From the NCBI GenBank assembly GCA_003024985.2, contig PXIH01S0020021.1: DNA of 13,707 nt; one strand, given 5' to 3'. Below are positions 7,945 to 13,707 of this stretch, in pieces. A program made the position numbers and the translations under genes. The stretch comes from Euperipatoides rowelli. Lineage: Eukaryota; Onychophora; Udeonychophora; Euonychophora; Peripatopsidae. Position 1 is the first letter of the stretch, and each line of letters begins with the position of its first letter. The notes under the pieces are model-generated. The model did not search any database. It was not told the origin of the DNA and worked only from the letters and a program-made list of their open reading frames with translations.

Positions 7945-8330
7945 CTATTTTTAGAAACTTTAAGTGGTGTTTTCTTTTAAATGAATAGGGCTTAAATAAA
8001 AAAAAATAGTTGATGCCCGTGTAACGGCTTATTCGCTAGTATTGTATAAAAGAAACAAACTTGTCCTTTTCCACATTTTTATGGCTGTAAAAAAATCTAA
8101 ATAAACATTCTACGATATTTGTTAAAAATCTTCACGAAAAAGTTGATTTTAATAAAATTATTTTAAATTAAGTGACACGTGGCAGAAATTTTATAAAATA
8201 AATCAAAACTTATAGCACTAAGATTTTTATTTATTTATTTATTGTTAAACATACTGCTTAAAGATATTACAAACATTTCAATGACGCAAAAAAAAAAGCT
8301 CAAAATGAAAAATAAAAAGTCTTTATTTAC

Positions 8331-8416
8331 CAACAATTTAATGACAAAATGATTCAAATCGAGGCTCCGCCGACGTATTCGAAATCTTAAAGAATTGCTC
8401 ATAAACTTATCAGGAA
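8331..8416 (-). CDS. candidate exon, possibly with the start codon, of an unidentified gene
   Basis: A strong minus-strand acceptor (aattttttcttcag, rc of 8417-8430) precedes 8416 and a donor TTGTTG|GTAAAT follows 8331. The 86 bp exon has one frame without stops: two leading bases, then 28 codons starting PDKFMSNSLRF, continuing RIRRRSLDLNHF and ending VIKLL, phase 0 at the donor. The other two frames close within a few codons. An in-frame ATG at 8402-8400 could be the translation start, with the exon upstream being a 5' leader. Alternatively the frame continues from the candidate at 8505-8627, which would need a phase-1 exit. Arginine-rich, more balanced composition contrasts with the A+T-rich flanks. 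No family is recognised. Confidence 0.5.
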
Positions 8417-8504
8417 CTGAAGAAAAAATTTATATTTTGTACATATACCGTATAAAATTAACCCTAGTAAAATTTCATGATTCTTATCCCTGCGATCTTG
8501 TAGT

Positions 8505-8627
8505 TTAAATTTCAACTCGATCTACACAATGAACCAGACTTTGCCCTGACTCTACTAAATCTACTTCACTATCATCAGTTATTTTAAATTTTGTATTCTC
8601 AACAAATTTGATATAAAACAAAGACAT
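8505..8627 (-). CDS. candidate first or internal exon / small ORF, unidentified
   Basis: On the minus strand an ATG at 8627-8625 opens 40 codons. They start MSLFYIKFVENTKF, continue KITDDSEVDLVESGQSLVHC and end VDRVEI at a TAA (8507-8505). The central acidic part looks coding rather than A+T noise. The first eight codons sit in a pyrimidine-rich stretch, so an alternative reading is an acceptor at ttgttgag with the exon starting at AAT (about 8597). An in-frame TAG lies just upstream of the ATG. No consensus donor is visible before the stop; CATT|GTGTAG would give the phase needed by the exon at 8331-8416. It could instead be a short upstream ORF. It is about 90 bp upstream of the next candidate exon on the same strand. 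Confidence 0.4.
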   Translation of the reverse strand: MSLFYIKFVENTKFKITDDSEVDLVESGQSLVHCVDRVEI

Positions 8628-9390
8628 GGAAATCTAGTGAATGATGTCATTAGTTTCAAACTTTATATTAGTTATTTTAATATTTGTGTATTTTCACTAT
8701 GATCTATAACTTATACAAAAAGCAAAGAGACATGGAAAAAGTCCATTTATCATTTATTATAATATTTTTGCAATTTCTAACACGAGAAGAAAAGGAAATT
8801 TTGTCAATAATGTCATTATACTTGTTTGATAAAACGTAGAAAGTATGAAGATTCAATTGTGTGTGATTTTCAGATAAAAAAATAAATCTAAACTAAATGT
8901 GTTAAAATTACAATACACAAAAACCAAACCAACATTTGGAATAAAATGGAAAGAATGTTTCCCTTTAAAATGTTAAAACACTTTTATAAAAAATAAATGT
9001 CCATTTATTAAATACTTCATTTTCTTTGTTTCAAACGTTCAAGAAGTTAATGAGTATATTTCAAAGACCATTATAGTACAGTTGAATTCTTAATATTGTA
9101 AGAATTCAAAATTTTATTAATGCTAAAAATTAAATGCTCTAAAATTCATTTCATATTTGCTAGACGAAGTCAAGTTTTGGACAAATATTTTGTNCAATAT
9201 AATAATGCAACTAAATACAGAAAATTAAAATACGGCATCTTAGGCATTAGAAAAATTGAAAACAGCTGGAGATAAATGATCGATTAATACAATAAGTCCA
9301 AAGAGCTCTGCTCCACTCTATCCAAATCATTTATTTTTTGTGTCTTTGCACATTTGCAACATATACAGTATACTTATATACATTTAAAAT
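8628..9390. other. A+T-rich stretch, no supported gene
   Basis: A segment near 8730 (gcaaagagacatggaaa) resembles 8615-8631 (acaaagacatggaaa), hinting at an old local duplication of about 110 bp. An open minus stretch near 9289-9340 (NDLDRVEQSSLDLL) has no good splice signals. N at 9194. Confidence 0.4.
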
Positions 9391-9412
9391 AAAGGAGGCG
9401 GTTAAAAGTCTC
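9391..9412 (+). repeat. left member of a 22 bp inverted repeat pair
   Basis: aaaggaggcggttaaaagtctc matches the reverse complement of 12877-12898 at 20 of 22 positions, with 16 contiguous identical bases (GGCGGTTAAAAGTCTC). See the findings. Confidence 0.75.
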
Positions 9413-9500
9413 TGGTTAATTTATTTCAGTAGCCTTAGCCAGCCCAACTGTTAATTTACAGTATTTTGAACTATATCTGGTATCATATACTACAATACTT

Positions 9501-10073
9501 AGTCTGTACTACATTCTTGCAGTCTGACTAAATTCAGTCAGTCTAGACATGTTGTCAGTTTAGACTACATCATGTCAGCCTATACTACATTCAGTCAGTA
9601 TAAACTACATCAGTCTAGCTACATGTCAGCTTAATTACATCGTCAGACTAGACAAACTAATCTGTGTAGCCTACATCCTGTCTAGATTACATTGTCAGTC
9701 TAGACTACATCCTGTCAGTCTAGACACCATCCTGTCAGTCTATACAACATCCTGTCAGTCTAGACTACATCCTGTCAGCCTACACTACATTCAGTCTAGC
9801 TACATGTCAGCTTAATTACATCCAGTCAGACTAGACTGAAACTAATCTGTCTAGACTACATCCTGTCTATATTACATTCTGTCTAGATTACATTCAGTCT
9901 AGACTGCAACTAAACAGTCTAGACTATATCCTGCCAGTATAGACTACAAGTAATTAGTGTAAACTACATCCTTTCAATTTAGACTACATCATGCAGCCTA
10001 GACTTCCATTGTGAGTCTAGACTGCATCTTGATAGTCTAAACTACATCTTGCCCGTCTAGACTACAACCTGTA
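9501..10073. repeat. 20 bp minisatellite with palindromic GTCTAGAC core and 181 bp higher-order repeat
   Basis: About 28 imperfect units follow the consensus catcctgtcagtctagacta over about 570 bp. The core GTCTAGAC is its own reverse complement and holds an XbaI-type TCTAGA. Some units are shortened or degenerate (for example gtctagattacatt). A larger block including cagtctagctacatgtcagc, then ttaattacat and aaactaatctgt, occurs at 9611 and again at 9792, giving a 181 bp higher-order period. Long tandem palindromes may form cruciforms and make assembly here less reliable. Confidence 0.93.
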
Positions 10074-10530
10074 CGGACAATCCCTTTGTTAAAGCTTGAA
10101 TTACAAAGCTCATTTTCAATAGGTAAAAACAAATTTTGCTTTAATTTTTTTTCATTTTTAATTAGCATATTGTTTTATCAAAGTAAAAAAAAATATGCAT
10201 TTTCGTTATCAAATTAGAACTATAAAATTTTTAAGATCTCGTTCCATTTTTCATCTTACTAAATCTTTTTAAAAATTTTAATAAGTTTGGAAATATGTTG
10301 TCTGAGGCTAAGACAACTTGTCATGATTTTAAAAAAAATTGAAAACGATGGTTTTAAACACACAAAGCAATATTTCATTGTTTCAATACAGATTTACCAT
10401 CGACGGCTCAAAATGAAAACTTATCTAAGACTATGGCAATTTAGGATACGGAAATTATTTTTTTCTGGGTTCTATTAAAATAGGACTTTTTTTATATACG
10501 GTATCTCATTTATTACATTATAGAAATTGA
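10074..10530. other. A+T-rich stretch with a weak plus-strand exon candidate
   Basis: A good plus-strand acceptor (cattgtttcaatacag) precedes 10396. One frame then reads LPSTAQNENLSKTMAI to a TAG near 10444. A different frame (10287-10478) is also open. Either could be the upstream end of the decayed coding sequence that follows. Confidence 0.25.
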
Positions 10531-12030
10531 GAGATATCAATTTTAGATATAGACAACATAATAAGGACATATTCAAAACAGAAAAGTAGTGTGACCCCAG
10601 ATGTCAGAGATAGCAGTTTACAAGGATGTAATTGAATGACTTAAATGAGAATACAGATGAATAAGATGACTTTAATTTAATGTTTCAACTGGATACAAAA
10701 ATGGCATGATTCATTTTGAAAAATGATTATGAAGATATACTTATTGACTATATTAAAAAGAATTGAAAATATATCCTGGGTTTACAAGTTATACCACCAG
10801 ATAGTCCGCCTACAAACTTGGATGTTAATAAGAAAAATATGTCTATATACTAGATATAGTATATAGATATAGTATGAATAATTAGGAGTGGATTGGCTCC
10901 AAGACTTTATCAATCAACTCTTTCTATGTGGCAATCTAAGACCACTTTAATTGCGCAATCCAGCAAATGTAAAGTTTATAATGTGGATAGTATGTAAAAT
11001 GTTCAAGTAAGAATGTTGCTTACAACTGAGTGCCTTTGTGTCACATAACATAGATGTTCTATTGCTGTGTGCGGCACAATCAATGCTCTGAAGAACAAGA
11101 TTTCTCCATTTTTTTCCTGAGTAAAAGTATTGCATCATTGATTGTATCAACAGGCAGTGTAAATATTTCTCATCTAAAAACTACTGTACGAGGACAACAT
11201 AAAACGTTATTGAATTGACAAAATCATCTACTGAACAATACTTTTATTTCTATCACTCGTATTTCTATCGACATTTGGCAATATGAAACGTTATGTGACA
11301 ATACGCTTGTTTACACCAACTGTTCTAATGTCCTTTAGCCTTCAGGCTAATAAAGAACGGTCTAAATCAAATAATGATGAACAATTAGATGAAGCAGTCA
11401 TTAAAATGTTGATAAATCTCTAACCATTCACATTTTTATTAAAGATTTACCTTACGATTTCAAAAGCAATTGTATCAGTTTACATCATTATCAGTTGACA
11501 TCTACCATTTTGATTATTATATTTTCACAAAAGTAAATTTTAAGAAAGCCAGTGTGAATGATATTAGACCTATCAGTGAATACAACTATAAATTTTCATC
11601 AAGTGTTAACTTATGAATTCTCAATAGTTCTTCCTACTCAGCAACTACTGAAGTCACAATTTCAGAAATTGTGAAAAACCCAGATGAAATTAAACTATTT
11701 GTGCAATAAGGTCTTAGAAATCTTAAAAGAAATAAAGACCTCTTGGAAAATCTTCTATCTACAGTACCTGCAAACAACACTGGTAAAACCCTAAAGTTAC
11801 TAACAAGAAATTAAAACAAATAAAGATAAGCATATAAAAAGGTGAAAGGTTTTACAAAAATATTTTTGATTTTGTTAAGGTAGGCTTAACAGTTAACACC
11901 AAAATAATAATGTTTCTTAATTCTGCCAGGGATGGTGATGATAATTAGGAAGAATTTATTGACATCTTATTATCCAAGTCCTTTAATAAAAACAAATTTA
12001 ATGGGAAAACTTCTGAAAATGCAAATACTT
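10531..12030 (+). pseudogene. decayed coding sequence with fibronectin type III-like stretches
   Basis: Several plus-strand segments read as protein with few stops, in shifting frames. 10531-10635 contains SILDIDNIIRTYSKQKSS. 10638-10850 has three stops and contains NDYEDILIDYIKKN and, at 10794-10826, PPDSPPTNLDV. 11283-11420 contains ERSKSNNDEQLDEAVIKMLI. 11443-11811 is about 121 codons with only two internal stops, containing SVNDIRPISEYNYKFSSSVN at 11551-11610. A PP.SPPTNL.V opening and a V.DI.P..EY.Y....SVN closing segment resemble the first and last strands of a fibronectin type III domain. At 70% A+T about 8% of codons should be stops, so this run is unusually open. Decay continues to 12030, where a minisatellite begins. 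It may be a dead gene, a decayed duplicate, or separate exons. The parent family is not identified and the domain call is tentative. Confidence 0.4.
10851..10876. repeat. 13 bp tandem duplication
   Basis: tagatatagtata followed by tagatatagtatg. It interrupts the decayed coding sequence right after a TAG. Confidence 0.75.
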
Positions 12031-12770
12031 GATATAATGTGGAATAGATTACCATTTACCAAGCTCTTGTGACGTGGAGTAGATTGTTACATAACTTCTT
12101 GTGATGTGTAGTATATTTTTACATAACCTGAAATGTGAAGTAGATTGTCAGATCTCTTTTGGTGTGGAATAAGTGGCCACAGATTGATTTCTTGTGATGT
12201 GGACTAGATTTTTTTACATAACATTTTGTGATTTGGAGTATATTGTCACATAACAATCACTTGTGAAGGGGAGTAGATGCTTACACAACTTCTTGTAATG
12301 TGTAATATATTGTCACATGACCTGTGAGTAAATCGTCACATAGCCTATTGATATAGAGTAGAATCTGACATAACCTATTGTGATGTGGATTATATTGCCA
12401 CATACAACCCATAATGAAAAGTAGATTATCACATATTTTGTGATGTGGAATAGGTTGCCACATACTGACTTGTTGTGATGTAGAGTACATTGTAACATAA
12501 CCACCATTGTGATGTGGTGTAGTTTGCCACAAACAATTGTGATGTGGAATGGAGTAAATTGTCACATATCTTTTGTGATGAGAGTGGCTTGTCACACAAC
12601 AATCAATTATGACATGGTCAAAATTGCCAAATAGCAATATCGTTTTTTTTTTTAGAATAAACTGTCACCTAACCTATTGTAATGTAGAGTAGATTGTCAC
12701 ATACCAGTCCCCTACGAGGTAGAGTACCTTAAAATGATATACTGCATTGGGATTAGGAATAAATTGCCAC
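12031..12770. repeat. minisatellite of roughly 34 bp hairpin-forming units
   Basis: About 20-22 diverged units over 740 bp follow ttgtgatgtggagtagattg then tcacataacc, with variable spacers. Most units carry an internal inverted repeat: ATGTGG ... CCACAT (for example in 12381-12402 and 12442-12463) or ATGTG ... CACAT, separated by about 9-11 bases, so each unit could fold as a small hairpin. Minus-strand open frames of 118 and 64 codons across the array are by-products of its composition. A T11 run interrupts it near 12643-12653. Confidence 0.9.
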
Positions 12771-13174
12771 TTTTTAACTTTATAATAAAGAAAATGCCCC
12801 CCACACTGCTACAAACATCTTTTACCTTGACAATCAAATTTCTTTGAAATATTGCACAATGCAAAATATAAAAATTGAGACTTTTAACCGCCCTCTTTCC
12901 ATTATAGTATTAAAAGTTATATTTTTATCACAGTTTTTACTGGCATTTTTTTTTTTTACAACCATAAAAAGTAAAACAATATTAAAATAACAGAAACAAA
13001 TAGAAATTTTGGTTAAAAAAAAAAACAACTTCTGCTGCTTCCAAATCACATTGGTGTCCATCATTTTGTTAATCTTTTTGTTGAATCACTTGAGGTATTT
13101 TTGTTTTTAGTAAGATATAGTTGTTTGGTTTTTTTACCAACTTGTATATAGTCTTTATTAATTTTAATGATTTA
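12771..13174. other. A+T-rich intergenic or 3' region, no gene seen
   Basis: It includes the right member of the 22 bp inverted pair and poly-T/A tracts. A 76-codon minus frame (12834-13064) is phenylalanine- and lysine-rich filler. The part nearest 13174 is the probable 3' UTR of the minus-strand exon at 13175-13300. Confidence 0.45.
12877..12898 (-). repeat. right member of a 22 bp inverted repeat pair
   Basis: gagacttttaaccgccctcttt is the inverted partner of 9391-9412 (20 of 22 positions). Confidence 0.75.
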
Positions 13175-13176
13175 TT
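13154..13176 (-). promoter_or_regulatory. polyadenylation signals (two AATAAA, minus strand)
   Basis: AATAAA occurs on the minus strand at 13176-13171, overlapping the tandem stop codons, and again at 13159-13154, about 16 bases past the first stop. They fit a very short 3' UTR, but AATAAA is common by chance in such A+T-rich DNA. Confidence 0.35.
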
Positions 13177-13300
13177 ATTTGATCATTCCTTTTTTCAATA
13201 ATTTCCGATGTAAATTATGCAAATCAGTACGACTTTTTATATTAATGATCACTTGGCGTTGAGCAGCATCGTCTATTAATGCTTTCCAAACAGAATTATC
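13175..13300 (-). CDS. candidate last coding exon of an unidentified gene
   Basis: Reading the minus strand, the acceptor catctttatttccag ends at 13301 and the exon starts GAT at 13300. The frame runs 41 codons, starting DNSVWKALIDDAAQRQ, continuing VIINIKSRTDLHNLH and ending RKLLKKGMIK, then two consecutive TAA stops (13177-13172). The other two frames close within a few codons. Amino-acid composition is charged and balanced, unlike the A+T filler around it, and AATAAA follows closely. The exon length of 126 bp is consistent with phase 0 entry. The C-terminal peptide looks helical and basic, and I do not recognise the protein. Earlier exons should lie to the right of the window. This gene would end tail-first about 4.5 kb upstream of the other minus-strand gene. 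Confidence 0.5.
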   Translation of the reverse strand, partial: DNSVWKALIDDAAQRQVIINIKSRTDLHNLHRKLLKKGMIK

Positions 13301-13707
13301 CTGGAAATAAAGATGATGAAATTTATGATATAATGAGGATGTGTTACAAATCAGGCTAAATATTCAATTATAATGATTAGTTTTAGTCAATATCTTAGAA
13401 TAAACATATTCTCATGTCATCAATAATGTAAAATTAATTTCTATTTCTATACAATATATTACAGTGTTTTACACTTTCTCATTCATCACAAGATTTAAAT
13501 GAGATCAATAATGGTCTATTTGGTAATATTGAGAATGAAAATAATATTTAAATGAATTAAATATACTCTAAGTGATTTGGATATGGATAAATTTCAAGTA
13601 GTAATAATAATATTTACTACTTTATTAAAGAGAAGGCATTATATGTATATGTTTTAGTATGTTTGAATAAATATACAGTACCTGAAATATATATAGCGCC
13701 ATCTGGT
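13301..13707. other. A+T-rich stretch, probably intron of the right-edge gene
   Basis: No open frame, repeat or RNA stands out. The last 12 bases match a CTCF-like core (see the next entry). Confidence 0.4.
13696..13707 (-). promoter_or_regulatory. CTCF-like motif, cut by the window edge
   Basis: GCGCCATCTGGT fits the first 12 positions of the reverse-complement CTCF core (SYGCCMYCTRSTGG); the last two bases are outside the window. A poorer match, gcgccatctaac, is at 7874-7885. The same core also resembles a YY1-type ATGGCG site, and such words are common inside invertebrate repeats. Confidence 0.2.

Larger units (their letters stand above)
7026..8330. other. probable intron with a G+C-richer island at about 7800-8050
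   Basis: Mostly A+T-rich. It holds a near-perfect 24 bp palindrome (7596-7619). An island at 7800-8050 has gcgccatctaac (7874-7885), an E2F-like TTGGCGCGGGAA (7933-7944) and TATAAAAG (8045-8052). A TTTA microsatellite lies at about 8227-8242. No frame is supported. Confidence 0.4.

Noticed and set aside
9289-9345. minus-strand coding stretch NDLDRVEQSSLDLL
   Set aside because: The acceptor and donor are both poor, and a second frame in the same segment is equally open.
10947-11150. 67-codon minus-strand frame
   Set aside because: It lies antisense in the decayed plus-strand coding region and has no recognisable feature or splice context.
11340-11420. hAT/ZBED transposase remnant (EQLDEAVIKMLINL.PF)
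   Set aside because: There is a superficial likeness to the conserved MI.DLQPFS region, but no other transposase motif lies nearby. It is kept only as part of the decayed coding sequence.
12281-12637. 118-codon minus-strand frame with repeated histidine-rich motifs
   Set aside because: It is the translation of the hairpin minisatellite, and its apparent protein repeats simply follow the DNA repeat.
12834-13064. 76-codon minus-strand frame
   Set aside because: Its composition is dominated by poly-A/T tracts (Phe, Lys, Ile), and it spans the inverted repeat.

Overview
The window looks like non-coding-rich nuclear DNA from an animal, most likely an invertebrate. It is strongly A+T-rich (by eye about 70%). 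It has GT-AG exon candidates, long introns, non-LTR retrotransposon debris, a non-autonomous DNA transposon, several minisatellites, homopolymer tracts and two single N bases at 5920 and 9194. Nothing looks bacterial or viral. I cannot name the species or phylum, and I see no rRNA, tRNA or CRISPR.

Layout. Positions 1-350 hold 2.7 copies of a 131-132 bp tandem repeat, followed by a patch open on both strands (330-551). Positions 560-2800 are mostly featureless, with weak minus-strand exon candidates and a small 23-26 bp tandem repeat at 2338-2414. From about 8630 down to 2814 there is a chain of minus-strand exon candidates (8505-8627, 8331-8416, 6993-7025, 3272-3359, 2814-2903). Their splice signals are reasonable and several junction phases agree. 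I read them as one unidentified multi-exon gene. The proposed intron from 6992 to 3360 has collected mobile DNA: a decayed LINE ORF1-like gene with a zinc knuckle (+, 3946-4680), an inverted and broken reverse-transcriptase fragment (-, 4692-5130), and an 805 bp hAT-type element with an exact 8 bp target duplication (5391-6195).

The right third is repeat-dominated. It has a 20 bp minisatellite built on the palindrome GTCTAGAC with a 181 bp higher-order repeat (9501-10073), a decayed plus-strand coding sequence with fibronectin type III-like stretches (about 10531-12030), and an array of roughly 34 bp hairpin-forming units (12031-12770). A 22 bp inverted sequence pair (9391-9412 and 12877-12898, 20 of 22 identical) brackets this whole block.

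At the right edge, 13175-13300 on the minus strand is a good candidate for the last coding exon of another gene, with an acceptor, two stop codons and AATAAA signals. Exon calls are inferred from open frame and splice signals only, without homology searches or transcripts. The best-supported calls are the hAT element, the LINE fragments and the tandem repeats.
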